A stretch of DNA of 64,000 bases from Erythrophleum ivorense (Eukaryota > Streptophyta > Magnoliopsida > Fabales > Fabaceae). Of this stretch, positions 49,901 through 56,364 are shown one piece after another. The translations under genes and the position numbers were made by a program. Position 1 is the stretch's first letter. The number at the start of each line of letters is the position of its first letter. A model generated the notes under the pieces. That model was not told where the DNA came from, did no database searches, and saw only the letters and a list, made by a program, of their open reading frames with translations. The stretch is taken from the NCBI GenBank assembly GCA_026724425.1, contig JAIUCV010000008.1:23756369-23820368 (forward strand), given 5' to 3'.

Positions 49901-52900
49901 TTAGCTAAATAGACTACCTAGAGAATTGAAAGTTAATGTTGAGGCACCAATGAAAGTCCTTTGTGACAATATGGCAACCATTGGGATAGCAAAAAATCCC
50001 ATACATTATTATAGAACCAAATACACAGAGATTGATCGTCATTTTATTAAAGAAAAGATTGAGTCAGGCATGATAGAGTTCTCCTACATGCCTACAAATG
50101 CTCAATTGGCTGACTTACTGACCAAAGGTGTAGCAAGGGTGAAATTTAAAGACTTAAGTACTAAGTTGGGAATGGTCAACATCTACTCCTTAGTTCAAGG
50201 GGGAGTGTTGGAGATCACAACATAAGGGTGCTGTTTGGCTGGCCATTATTCTCTGAAATTGTTATTTTAATTTTCCTTATTTCTCTCTTATTTGGTTGTT
50301 ATTAGATAGGATATTTTTATGTTGCATTTCTGTTCCTATTTTTCCACTATTGTTAGGATAAGAATTATTTATTTTTGGAAGCATATCTCTTGGGATCTAA
50401 TAGAATAAATCTGTTAGTATTAGATAAGACACACTACTCCGTCCAGCAAGAAACAACATCAGGGAGTTAAAACTCTGATTTTTCACAGAAACCCACAAAA
50501 TGCTTGTATTGCGACTTAAAAATGGAAATACCAAAACCAGAACAGGGTTCAGCCTCCTCAGACATTTGCAGGATTTTTTTTTTGAAGGCTGGGCCTGGGT
50601 TTATGGTTCACAAGGTGGTTGTATCTCTTCTATGCTAAAAACGTTAAGAAAATAGGGAGAGGGAAAAGCTACAGAAAAAAGTGGGGGAGAAACAGAAAAT
50701 ATGTTTGTAAAATACTCAATATAGTGTTTTTAAACCTGACGCACGATGGCTGCAAGAGAGGGGATGAACAAAGTGAGTGACCCATTGAGGGGCTGCAGTG
50801 TGCTCACACAGGTTAAAAAGCCCTCAAAACTGAGCACTTTCATATTTCACATGTAATGCTACAGCTGTGGTGCCGCACCACATGCCATGGTGCGTCATCA
50901 ACAACTAAAGATGCACTTCATAAGACTTTCCTAAATATTTTATACTCCTTGGCAGTGACAAAACTTTTCATTTAAGGTGGCAGATAATTGAAATGCATTC
51001 TTGTTTCTTGATTGAATTTCACTTGCACTTATGGCTCACAAAATATGCGGTGTTCGTTTCAAATTCTCAAGGGACTGAGTGGCCCCATATCTATCCTCTG
51101 TCCTTATTTTATTGTCACCTGACAGACATGTTATCTTAATTTATCTACAGGCGTTGGAGGTGGTTGATGTGGATCAGCAAACTCAAATGGTCTCAGAGCT
51201 TGATGGTGCAATAATGAAATGTGTACGTGATCAAAATGGTAACCATGTTATTCAGAAGTGTATAGAGTGTGTTCCTCAAGATCGAATTCAGTTTATTGTC
51301 TCATCCTTCTATGGGCAAGTCATGTCACTTTCTTCTCATCCTTATGGGTGTCGAGTCATTCAGGTTAGTCAATTCTGCATGGTATTTTACATTCTATTTA
51401 GGCACTTTGCTTTTTTCTTTTAACTATTTTATTTCAATTTTACATCCATGTTAACAGAGGGTTCTAGAACATTGTGATGATCGAACTACGCAACAAATAA
51501 TTATGGATGAAATTATGCAATGTGTCTGCACCTTGGCACAAGATCAATATGGAAATTATGTTATTCAGGTACATGGGATTCCTTTGTATGATTGTTTTAT
51601 GTGGATAATTTGATGTGATCACTTCTAATCCATAATTTAATAAAATAAACTTTGATAGCCTCTTGGGGTTAAATAACTTTTACAGCCTCTCTGACGGGGC
51701 TGCTTTGCTGCATTATTACGTTTCATTCTTATATTTTCTGTTCTTGTTTTATTTCCTGTACTGTAATTTAGGAGGATGCTTCATCCTCTTCTTGTGTATT
51801 TTCCTCTTCCATAATAGAATTTCTTCTTCTATCCAAAAAAATAAAGTTAACTTTTAATGGAGCTAGACTCTGTCTGGATAGATGTTGTCTTGGTTTCTGT
51901 CTTCCCAAATTCAGTACCTGTTGTTTTCAATTTCAAAACTTGTGGATCTTGTTACTTTCTAAAGTTACAGAAGCGGATAATGTTATTTGACTTGATAATT
52001 TTGGGGATGGTGACAACCTCGGTTTGGTTTGATAACTTACTCAAGATACAAACTGTATATTAATAAGTAGTTATTTGGTGTTTTAAAACTATAGGATGAT
52101 GAATTAAAATAATACTTTATTGCACACTGAAACACATTAATAGGGGTCAAGATACCAATAATGCTAAACCAATTTAGTATAATAAGTATACCAGATTGAA
52201 AGAACTGTTAACAGTTAAAATAATATAAAGATAAAGTTTGAAGTATTTGAATTGTATATATTACCATATGACTTTTCTTCTATCATTAAGTACCTCATTT
52301 TGTTGCCAGAATAAGATGAATACCTCCTTTACTTTTCTTTTTATTTATTTATTTATTTTAACTTAAATACTTATTATTGATTTGTTTGTATTAAAATAAT
52401 TTGTATAACTTCTTAAATTTAGACTTTGAAATAACTTGTATTGATGACTTTTATTGATCAATTTTCTATTTTTAGCTTTTGTGAAATATATTATTTTATA
52501 AAATCCATATATAATGCACTGGGACATACATTTTGATGCTTTTGCACATCAACACTTGTACCCATTCCAGTCCATTAAGGGGATTTGTGACTCGATTGAT
52601 TTCATGTACTCTGACCAACTTTTCTCCATGTGTTGGTTAGTGCTGGGCATCTGTGAGCCAGCCTTAGCAAGAAGCTTCTTGGCATGAAAGAGTCAAGCCA
52701 TAATCTCCTAAAAGTACTTTGTTATGCTTATCTTTGGATGGCCATTGCTTGGCATATTTGATCAGAAAATTTGTGTTCACCTCATGTACATTGTTTTCAT
52801 GTTAATTGCTTATTGATTTTTGCCCTCTGACTATGGATGCTCTGTCATAACTTATCTGCATGTTTTTTTGTTGTTTACTTATTCTTTTGCTACTGCTGTA

Positions 52901-54847
52901 CCTACTTTTTTTTATAGCATGTCCTTAAACATGGTAAACCCCATGAACGGTCTGCAATCATCCGCAAGCTTGCTGGACAAATTGTGAAGATGAGTCAGCA
53001 GAAATTTGCTTCTAATGTTGTGGAGAAGTGCTTGGCTTTTAGCAGTCCTGAAGAGCGTCAGCTTTTGGTGGATGAAATGCTTGGAACCTCTGATGAGAAT
53101 GAGCCCTTGCAGGTATGCCCCTTTTTGACTGTTCAAAACTTTTTTTTCTTAGCAGGGGACTGATCTATTGCTCTAATTTTGCTTGCCTCTGAATTTGTTT
53201 ATTTATTGATAGATGAATTATACAAGAAAGAAAATAAGGTACACAACTTGTTGTAGGATAAGATATCCTGAAAATCATCATATACAAAATCTCAAAACAA
53301 AAAGGAACTAAAACCCTGTGTAGCTTGTAAACGTAGCAGAGCTGACCAATCTCTTTGTATATCAGTTATAGTAGCTCCCTTAGTATACCCGTGCGCAGAG
53401 CACCAAAGAGAAACTGTGGATGCAATTCTATCCCATATCAGATTTAAGGGGAAAAGATATGCCCTTGAAGATGCGGGCATTTCTCTCCAATCATGCAAGC
53501 TGGAGAATCCCATAAGCCTCATTGCCACAATATTTTGTTCTAAAATTGTATTTTTGAGCCATTATCCAATTTTAATATACTAATGGTCTGACAAATATCC
53601 TTGTGAAATGAATTTCCAAGGCACACGAGTAACATTATGACTTAAGCTGACTTGCTTTGAATTACCTTCTGCCCTAACGCATTCACTGCAAAGAAAACAC
53701 TGACCATTTAGCTATCAAGCAATGCTCTCGGACACCACATTTCAAGACCCAAACCCCCTTCATTCTCAGGTCGACAACATACTTTCTAATTAACCAGATG
53801 AGCTCTGTTATTCTTCCATGCACCCGATGGAAGGAAATTTCTTGTAATCCTCTCAGTATTTTGGGCCACACATGCCAAAATCTTAAACATGCCGAAATCT
53901 TATAGAGAAAGGTAATAGGTAGGCATATGGTATACTGGATAAGCATAACTGAATAAGAATGATACACCTACCTACTGAATTTAGTTTCAATAATGCATAT
54001 TTTGTCTTTTATGTAATGACATTAAAATTTTTTTCTCGTGTTCTGTTGCATAATGTTTACTCGAAAAATGAAACTGAGTTTCCTAAATAAGATACTGGAG
54101 ATTCTAGGATGTGTCATTGTTGAACCTCCTACGTATTTAGCTCATTTCCTCATAATCTCACATTTATTGTGGTGCTAGTAAATGACCCTGCATTAATGAT
54201 GTCTTCATAATGAAATGACCTAACTACCTTTGTATTTATTGTCTTTTTGTCCACGGTTGGGTATTTTACCAAAGCGTCCTCATTCATTTAATTAACAATA
54301 ATAAATGCAAGGATATTTAGGTCATTTATGCACGACAATAAATGCAAGGTAGAGTGGTAACCACCTTTTTTTTCTTCGCATTTATTGTTAATGGAGAAGC
54401 AGCTTAAATACCCCTACATTTGTTGTGTCTTTAAGTGAAAAGTGATAATGTTATGGTCAGACTATTCAATGTTAAGATTGTTATGCTCTTCTATAATTTT
54501 CCTATATATATCCACCAAATCAAATGTGCTTATTTAATGAAAGTGTAAAATTACAGGCCATGATGAAAGATCCTTTTGGAAATTATGTTGTTCAAAAGGT
54601 TCTCGAGACTTGCGATGATCGAAGTCTAGAGTTGATTCTTTCTCGCATCAAGGTTCACTTAAATGCCCTGAAGCGATACACTTATGGTAAACATATAGTT
54701 TCTCGTGTTGAGAAACTCATAACCACTGGAGGTAATGGACCAAGACTTCTTCCTTAATATAGATTTGAATTGCTTGTCTGTGATTTTGCTTCTTGGTAAC
54801 TCAACAAGTCCTTATTTGCAGAACGGCGCATTGGGTTGTTGGCCTAA
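14960..54847 (+). CDS. APUM4: Pumilio-family RNA-binding protein, APUM4-like (10 coding exons)
   Basis: Cytoplasmic post-transcriptional regulator expected to bind UGUA-type elements in mRNA 3' UTRs. Coding exons: 14960-15625, 29346-30111, 30212-30779, 30859-31000, 31096-31203, 51151-51363, 51458-51568, 52918-53112, 54557-54731, 54822-54847. All junctions are GT-AG and phases close to 989 codons plus stop; Arabidopsis APUM4 is about 1000 residues. The N-terminal half carries the plant NABP-type signature RSGSAPPTVEGS (about residues 55-66). The C-terminal 330 residues form a PUM-HD with eight repeats; RNA-contact residues read SR/Q, NY/Q, CR/Q, NH/Q, CR/Q, NY/Q, SN/E, NY/Q, the classical pattern. 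I start at the ATG at 14960, just after the acceptor at 14951-14952; the in-frame TTG at 14954 is not needed. The tail GERRIGL favours APUM4 over APUM1-3 from memory of the family. Introns 1 and 5 are filled by transposons. No lesion is visible in the coding exons, so the gene looks functional. Confidence 0.9.
16062..16455 (+). repeat. Element A 5' LTR
   Basis: 394 bp. Contains an (AG)17 microsatellite at 16182-16215 and a TATATAAG motif near its end. Preceded by GAAAC. Confidence 0.85.
16459..16470 (+). other. Element A primer-binding site (initiator Met-tRNA)
   Basis: TGGTATCAGAGC, exact match to the standard plant LTR-element primer site, three bases after the 5' LTR. Confidence 0.85.
16514..17834 (+). 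pseudogene. Element A gag-like coding remnant, unknown family
   Basis: The ATG at 16514 starts MDLLERNVGLLQKGQKETNN and a charged, probably coiled-coil stretch; the first stop is at 16796-16798. Homologous protein sequence continues across stops and frame changes to about 17834 (VEGYNWAEILNPAKQPK, LLWVIHVFDPTQN). Element B has a homologue on the opposite strand (26553 to about 25330), which shows that the scattered pieces are one old frame. No CCHC knuckle or protease motif was seen, so Gag is inferred only from position after the primer site. Confidence 0.55.
18184..18626 (-). repeat. Element B 3' LTR
   Basis: 443 bp, about 21 differences from the 5' LTR by hand count. Confidence 0.85.
18627..19609 (-). 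pseudogene. Element B 3' coding remnant, unknown function
   Basis: Two open pieces on the - strand, 19573-19196 (MECSLVYMEGCGG, NRTLSLFPLLIAAPLHES, FISGRGVIVEFVGRAL) and 19126-18860 (ending FNGCERLVY). The second is shared with element A's 3' part. The first was not recognised; it may be element-specific or a further captured segment. A clean polypurine tract (GATGGGGAGGGAAA on the - strand) precedes the 3' LTR at 18626. Confidence 0.4.
19610..19836 (+). repeat. Element C 5' LTR
   Basis: 227 bp, followed directly by primer site TGGTATTAGAGC (19837-19848). Confidence 0.95.
19865..24332 (+). pseudogene. Copia gag-pol polyprotein remnant of element C
   Basis: ATG at 19865; in-frame TGA at 20051-20053, then a 481-codon open stretch. 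It shows the zinc knuckle CDHCQRSRHTRDTC (near 20689), protease WLVDSGATDHMTG (near 20992) and the pre-integrase motif LWHYRLGHPS (near 21412). A frame break near 21490 precedes integrase (FVTFIDDHTRLTWV, VLRSDNG, TPQQNGIVERKNR). RT shows CKWVFVIKYHPDGTISRYKA and LDVKNAFLNGDLEEEV, but the YVDD catalytic block is absent: SSILI runs into a stop at about 23418. RNase H follows (AEAEYRALALGICEGMW, VADLFTKAL), ending TGA at 24330-24332. Further stops lie near 21820, 22018, 22627, 23158 and 23934. Dead without trans help. Confidence 0.9.
24340..24566 (+). repeat. Element C 3' LTR
   Basis: 227 bp; the duplicated GATAC follows at 24567-24571. Confidence 0.95.
24698..25081 (-). pseudogene. PDS5: Captured host gene fragment: PDS5 cohesin-cofactor-like
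   Basis: Within an open frame of 273 codons (25408-24587, - strand), residues about 110-237 contain MFQHFLKAIGEHHPESVFSS, MEIMMTCAIEKNEYISQVLL, LASILTRVKKDNKEV and LGISLDEYSKVLATICQDTP. This is the N-terminal HEAT-repeat region of plant PDS5 sister-chromatid cohesion proteins as I know them. The residues before it (IHIFDLAQNTTQGSNESH) are element sequence also found in element A, so this is a junction of element and host sequence in one open frame. No introns interrupt it. It could be expressed only as a fusion from the element's promoter. Confidence 0.7.
25330..26553 (-). pseudogene. Element B gag-like coding remnant
   Basis: The start is MDLLEKN at 26553, homologous to element A's MDLLERN. 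A long open piece (25451-26173) contains KEAFWACKQNRCLS and VEGFNWAEILNPAKQ, clearly alignable to element A at 16880-17530. Several stops and frame changes separate the pieces. The + strand frame over the same bases is only an antisense shadow. Confidence 0.55.
26597..26608 (-). other. Element B primer-binding site (initiator Met-tRNA)
   Basis: Reads TGGTATCAGAGC on the - strand, three bases from the 5' LTR. Confidence 0.85.
26612..27055 (-). repeat. Element B 5' LTR
   Basis: 444 bp; on the - strand it starts TGATAGACCCCATAGC and contains the TATA-like GGACTATAAAGG. Confidence 0.85.
27215..27840 (+). pseudogene. IPO11: Captured host gene fragment: importin-11-like
   Basis: An open stretch contains FSEKEFAYLLPLCWDSCFKL, DSKVQVLNLICILIGHVSEV and SLLQIQLLIALHNFVVALGY, then after a stop SPICYNILL, DELNLLEASMLL and SMVPQLL. 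I recognise these as plant importin-11-like (karyopherin beta, HEAT-repeat) protein. About 200 residues run without intron interruption, suggesting capture from spliced RNA. It lies between the gag-like part and the 3' remnant of element A, on the element's sense strand. Stops (for example at 27599-27601) make it non-functional. The identification is from memory; the family is clearer than the exact paralogue. Confidence 0.65.
27841..28191 (+). pseudogene. Element A 3'-terminal coding remnant
   Basis: Contains SSSLILRWTLNGFEERVNWM and near the end HLEGKVKLQRAGTDGP running into the 3' LTR. Element B has the counterpart SLILTWRFNGCERLVY and LEDKVKLDGEGNDRP. Function unknown; the reading ends at a degenerate polypurine tract. 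Confidence 0.45.
28192..28582 (+). repeat. Element A 3' LTR
   Basis: 391 bp, starting TGATGGACCC and ending CCATTA, followed by the duplication GAAAC. Confidence 0.85.
29346..30111 (+). CDS. APUM4: Pumilio gene, coding exon 2
   Basis: Residues 223-477, serine-rich and likely disordered. The acceptor is TTTTAG at 29340-29345, and the exon continues exon 1 in frame with LEGLNQPASL. It ends in phase 1. The donor GTCTCT is the first unit of a CT microsatellite; this is the only donor here that keeps exon 3 in frame. Confidence 0.85.
30112..30143 (+). repeat. CT microsatellite forming the 5' splice site of intron 2
   Basis: GT is followed by about 13 CT units (30113-30139), starting at the donor of the 100-bp intron 2. 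Read as coding it gives a serine/leucine repeat and then a stop. The alternative donor at 30140 (GTGAAT) would shift the frame of exon 3. Confidence 0.8.
30212..30779 (+). CDS. APUM4: Pumilio gene, coding exon 3
   Basis: Residues 478-667. Follows acceptor TTCCAG and reads from the linker into the start of the PUM-HD (FELSDILDHVVQF). It ends in phase 2 before GTATGG. Confidence 0.88.
30859..31000 (+). CDS. APUM4: Pumilio gene, coding exon 4
   Basis: Encodes repeat 1 (GSRFIQQKLE) and the start of repeat 2 (FGNYVIQK) of the PUM-HD. Bounded by GTGCAG upstream and GTATGA downstream. Confidence 0.92.
31096..31203 (+). CDS. APUM4: Pumilio gene, coding exon 5
   Basis: Thirty-six codons finishing repeat 2 and encoding repeat 3 (YGCRVIQK). 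Its donor, AAG before GTCCTT, opens the 19.9-kb intron 5. Confidence 0.92.
31775..32280 (-). mobile_element. Copia 3' LTR fragment with polypurine tract, plus interior remnant
   Basis: On the - strand, TTGATAGGGAG precedes TGTTAAAGAG at about 31983, the usual junction of polypurine tract and LTR. The left part (GTGGGGGAGAAACAGA near 31810) resembles Copia leader text and recurs at 50668-50692. No coding motif; the right limit is arbitrary. Confidence 0.4.
32281..32953. other. Unassigned intron sequence
   Basis: Probably a continuation of degraded Copia interior; no motif, terminus or open frame of note. Confidence 0.25.
32962..33963. mobile_element. Non-autonomous hAT element, 1002 bp
   Basis: The 8-bp duplication TTCCCTAG is perfect at 32954-32961 and 33964-33971. 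The ends read CTAAGAAGCACCG and, reversed, CTAGGAAGCACG. Both subterminal zones are full of GATACG/CGTATC motifs, probable transposase-binding sites. The interior has a purine-rich GAAGA block near 33525-33740 but no transposase motifs. Confidence 0.8.
34700..37830 (+). mobile_element. RTE-clade LINE, near full length (3.1 kb)
   Basis: Inserted in the 5' LTR of element D. A 13-bp duplication flanks it: TAGATCCCTATAA (34687-34699) and TAGATTCCTATAA (37831-37843), one mismatch. The 3' end is a (TTG)n run, typical of plant RTE elements. It contains one apurinic endonuclease plus RT reading frame. Confidence 0.88.
34912..37770 (+). pseudogene. RTE endonuclease-reverse transcriptase, three in-frame stops
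   Basis: One frame from the ATG at 34912 to TGA at 37768-37770. Stops interrupt it at 36217-36219 (TAG), 36409-36411 (TAG, probably from a TGG) and 37585-37587 (TGA); no frameshift. The N-terminal endonuclease shows WTWNIGTLRGK, FMCLQETKWVG, VISAYAPQVG, LLGGDLNGHVG and QIDFFLIKKSDR. RT shows NYRRIKLMSH, QFGFMLGRST, HQGSTLSPYLF and the catalytic MLFADDIVLVG (near 37020). The C-terminal region has RWMSGHTRRDRIRNEYIREK. Point stops only, so loss of function is fairly recent. Confidence 0.92.
38133..38899 (-). mobile_element. 5'-truncated RTE LINE fragment
   Basis: On the - strand this is the 3' part of an RTE LINE homologous to 37140-37830: it encodes EYIREKVEATPIVEKMIESR and RGRERPRKNIGEIIKKDLDL, and its 3' tail is rich in TTA/TTG units. 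A long duplication flanks it, about ATTTCCCTCCACCAAATACT (38113-38132) and a 19-base counterpart ending at 38918. It is inserted in the gag region of element D. Confidence 0.85.
39930..43700 (-). mobile_element. hAT transposon 1 (3.77 kb) in element D
   Basis: Duplication CTGCCCAC (39922-39929) and CTGCCCAT (43701-43708), one mismatch. The ends are CATAGTTATCG and, reversed, TAGAGTTATCG. Subterminal GATTCACGATTC-like motifs are dense at both ends. A decayed transposase lies on the - strand. A (TA)n run is at about 40898-40917. Confidence 0.82.
40215..42770 (-). pseudogene. hAT transposase remnant (BED / DUF659 type), element 1
   Basis: Starts with MAPNK at 42770, then a BED-finger-like block CNYCSKTMWGGAFRVKHHLG. 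Later pieces give LMLDGRTDGKSKSLTNFL (42125-42070) and VTDNTSALVSIGHKLMDKRK (near 41950), the DUF659 catalytic region, and HTWVLNLYRSYSKGKELAKP near 41760. The acidic C terminus is near 40215-40330. Many stops; more decayed than the related copy at 44813-47386. Confidence 0.7.
44524..48002 (-). mobile_element. hAT transposon 2 (3.48 kb) in element D
   Basis: Duplication GGTTATAA (44516-44523) and GGTTATAC (48003-48010). Both ends are rich in AATCG/CGATT motifs. Removing it rejoins the Copia phrase FLGYSSTQKGYK to YSPITQRYYTTMDVT. It is the same family as hAT 1. Confidence 0.82.
44813..47386 (-). pseudogene. hAT transposase (BED / DUF659 / hAT-C dimerisation), element 2
   Basis: The ATG at 47386 gives MAPKKKVKKDVAWDHCKSLE, then CNYCPKTMWG with one TGA and MKYHLAGTHKEVAPCEQV: a BED zinc finger. 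DUF659 follows (CTLMSDGWTDGKGRSLTNFL near 46760; VVTDSASALVSAGNKL; CAAHCLDLILEDI). The C-terminal region has AYFLNPK near 45930, and after introns LTCSATGCKRNWTVFNHIHS (hAT-C dimerisation, near 45440) and an acidic tail ending at about 44813. Visible lesions are the early stop at 47270, a frameshift near 46675 and one at a T run near 46425. Introns in the 3' half look intact. This copy was active fairly recently. Confidence 0.82.
50206..50487 (+). repeat. Element D 3' LTR
   Basis: 282 bp from TGTTGGAGATC to TTTTTCACA, followed by GAAAC. Confidence 0.88.
51151..51363 (+). CDS. APUM4: Pumilio gene, coding exon 6
   Basis: Seventy-one codons giving the rest of repeat 3, repeat 4 (NGNHVIQKCIE) and most of repeat 5 (YGCRVIQ). 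It follows acceptor CTACAG after the 19.9-kb intron and matches the family register exactly. Confidence 0.92.
51458..51568 (+). CDS. APUM4: Pumilio gene, coding exon 7
   Basis: Thirty-seven codons from RVLEHCDD to YGNYVIQ, covering the end of repeat 5 and repeat 6. The acceptor is TAACAG and the donor GTACAT. Confidence 0.92.
51569..52917 (+). other. Intron 7 of the Pumilio gene
   Basis: 1349 bp bounded by GTACAT and TTATAG. AT-rich with a TTTA-type run near 52341-52360; no repeat terminus or coding sequence recognised. Confidence 0.7.
52918..53112 (+). CDS. APUM4: Pumilio gene, coding exon 8
   Basis: Sixty-five codons with repeat 7 (KFASNVVEKCL, SN/E triad) and the conserved linker ENEPLQ. 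The acceptor is TTATAG and the donor GTATGC. Confidence 0.92.
53215..53970 (-). pseudogene. L1-type LINE 3' remnant in intron 8
   Basis: On the - strand a frame near 53528-53292 contains LIWDRIASTVSLWCSAHGYT, similar in style to the C-terminal end of plant L1-type LINE proteins. Upstream, 53800-53700 can be read, with frame changes, as a block ending in RALL followed by KW like the end of LINE RT. No intact domain, so this is a tentative match. Confidence 0.4.
54557..54731 (+). CDS. APUM4: Pumilio gene, coding exon 9
   Basis: Repeat 8 (FGNYVVQKVLE) and the C-terminal helix region KRYTYGKHIVSRVEKL. It ends in phase 1 before GTAATG. Confidence 0.92.
54732..54821 (+). other. Intron 9 of the Pumilio gene
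   Basis: 90 bp, GTAATG to TTGCAG, splitting the codon for the E of GERRIGL. Confidence 0.85.
54822..54847 (+). CDS. APUM4: Pumilio gene, terminal coding exon 10
   Basis: Twenty-six bases after TTTGCAG complete GERRIGLLA and then TAA at 54845-54847. The match to the usual family ending supports this micro-exon. Confidence 0.85.
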
Positions 54848-54990
54848 TTCTCTTCCACAGGCATCCTTTTGTACAGCTAACATGGAGGTTTAACATGGAA
54901 ACATATTTTTTCTATGCAAATTTAAGAGTTGTAGATACACAAAGTCAGCTGAGTAATGGAATAAATTGTCTTAGCTCCGTTTGTTATGTT
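54848..54990 (+). other. APUM4: 3' UTR start with AATAAA signal
   Basis: AATAAA lies at 54960-54965, about 113 bases after the stop. The cleavage site cannot be read from sequence. Confidence 0.45.
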
Positions 54991-55614
54991 TATTTGACTG
55001 CAAACACCAAACGGAGGGTTTCACTTAGGAAGTCAATATTAGAGTCTGTCCATTTGCTCTCATTAACTAGTCATTTACTGAGTATTTACAAGTTTTATAG
55101 TCTGTAAAGCAAATCCAGTGTGAAGGATTAATTGCAGTACGGGAAATGCTTAGTGGAGTTAAGATGAGTCTCTTAACTTTCATTTCATGTATGTAAATAG
55201 ATGAAGGATCAAATGACATGAAGATAAATTAGAATCAAATTTATACTATTGTGGTCATGCTTATAAAATCCAACATCAATTCAAATTTCATTTTTATACC
55301 ATTGGTATATGTTAAAAGTAACATGTTTATCCAACCAAAAATGAGCATATATGCTTAACATTTCACAGTATATTGTTAGTTACGTACATTGACGTCTTAT
55401 TTTTCTTTAATTTGATATGTAAGATTAGCATGATTGTTTATAAATCCAGTTGAAAAGATGAAATTATAATATAGTTATTATATTAATATATCAAATCTTA
55501 TACCCTCATTAATTGACCATTATATAGCACGTTGTTCTTTGGTTGTTTCTTGTCACTTGAATCATTAGTAGTTTGAATTATCTGGTAGGCTCTTGGTTAT
55601 AGGATACAAATTAT
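54991..55614. other. Intergenic DNA after the Pumilio gene
   Basis: AT-rich; no gene or repeat terminus recognised. Confidence 0.4.
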
Positions 55615-55985
55615 AGGCTAAATTACTTTGTTGACTCCCATTGTTTTGTTCAATTGTTAAATTCATCATCTTGTTTTAAAAGTTTATAATTTAATTTTTA
55701 TTATTTTAAAATTTTCTAGATTTTTTGGTCATTAAATTTTTTGCTGAGGATGATGTATTTTAAGTATTTTAAGTTAAATCTTTCTAGATTTAATTCTTAG
55801 TGTTAAGACGACGTATAGTTAATCATGCCAACAAAGTTTTAATTGTACATTATCTGAGGATGATTAATGAAAGGTCAAATTATTTTTAAAAAAATTATGA
55901 AGACCTAATTATAATTTTTAAACCCTAAAATCCAAATTAAAAATCAAATAAAATTTTAGGGACCAACAAAATAATTTTGACTTAA
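55615..55985. mobile_element. MITE-like TIR element
   Basis: The left end GGCTAAATTACTTTGTTG matches the reverse complement of the right end, GTCAAAATTATTTTGTTG, with few changes, and weaker similarity continues inward. About 370 bp, AT-rich, non-coding. Exact ends and duplication are not settled. Confidence 0.5.
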
Positions 55986-56364
55986 ATAGTACAGCTAATT
56001 TACGAAAGATTTTAGGAAGCAACAGATCAGATTGACTAACAAAGGAGGAATTAGAAGAAAAAGGAAGAAAGGAAGAGGAAGGGTGTGCAAATTGGTTTAT
56101 TTTCCTTCATTCCCATAGAATACTCAAGGAAATATATACTGAGGATTACGGCCGGTCCACCTAGAGCCCTCTAGCTACAAGACAAAAGAATAAAATATAA
56201 AATACTTAAAAACTACCACGGGTTAAGTAGTTAAGTAATTTTAGATTAAGTTCATGCTTATTCTTTTGAAACGCTTTGATTAATAATGTTAAAGTAATAT
56301 ATCCTTGCTATCATTTTTCATATAGCAAACAAAGAACAGCACAAACAAAGAACAGCACAAAGTA
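55986..56364. other. Unassigned, possibly Copia 3' end
   Basis: Lies just beyond the RNase H end of the - strand Copia remnant, so it may hold its 3' LTR; no terminus was identified. Confidence 0.25.

Larger units (their letters stand above)
37918..50205 (+). pseudogene. Copia gag-pol remnant of element D, in five pieces
   Basis: Pieces lie at 37918-38132, 38919-39929, 43709-44515 and 48011-50205, separated by insertions. Recognisable parts are a gag start (HKLDGNNYLQWCQSFL), zinc-knuckle tail GHTKKACWKLHRQPTN near 39290, a protease-like LGATNHIASDAS near 39570, pre-integrase WHYHSGHPN near 43737, integrase INFIDDHTQLT near 43970, RT ITYVDDIVIAEDY near 49240, and RNase H (AEAEFQALTLGICEG; VLCDNMATIGIAKNPIH). 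Many stops and frameshifts. A G-rich polypurine tract (CAAGGGGGAG) precedes the 3' LTR. Confidence 0.85.
34478..50487 (+). mobile_element. Element D: Ty1-copia retrotransposon hosting four later insertions
   Basis: The 5' LTR starts TGTTGGAGATC at 34478 and is split by an RTE LINE, ending TTTTTCACA at 37903. The 3' LTR is 50206-50487. GAAAC flanks at 34473-34477 and 50488-50492. Primer site TGGTATTAGAGCC at 37904-37916. Removing two LINEs and two hATs with their duplications leaves about 4.8 kb, a normal Copia length. Confidence 0.9.
31204..51150 (+). other. APUM4: Intron 5 of the Pumilio gene (19.9 kb)
   Basis: GT at 31204 and AG at 51149-51150, splitting PUM repeat 3. It holds a Copia LTR fragment, a short hAT, and Copia D with four nested elements. 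Native-looking intron remains at 31204-31770, 33972-34472 and 50493-51150. Confidence 0.9.
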
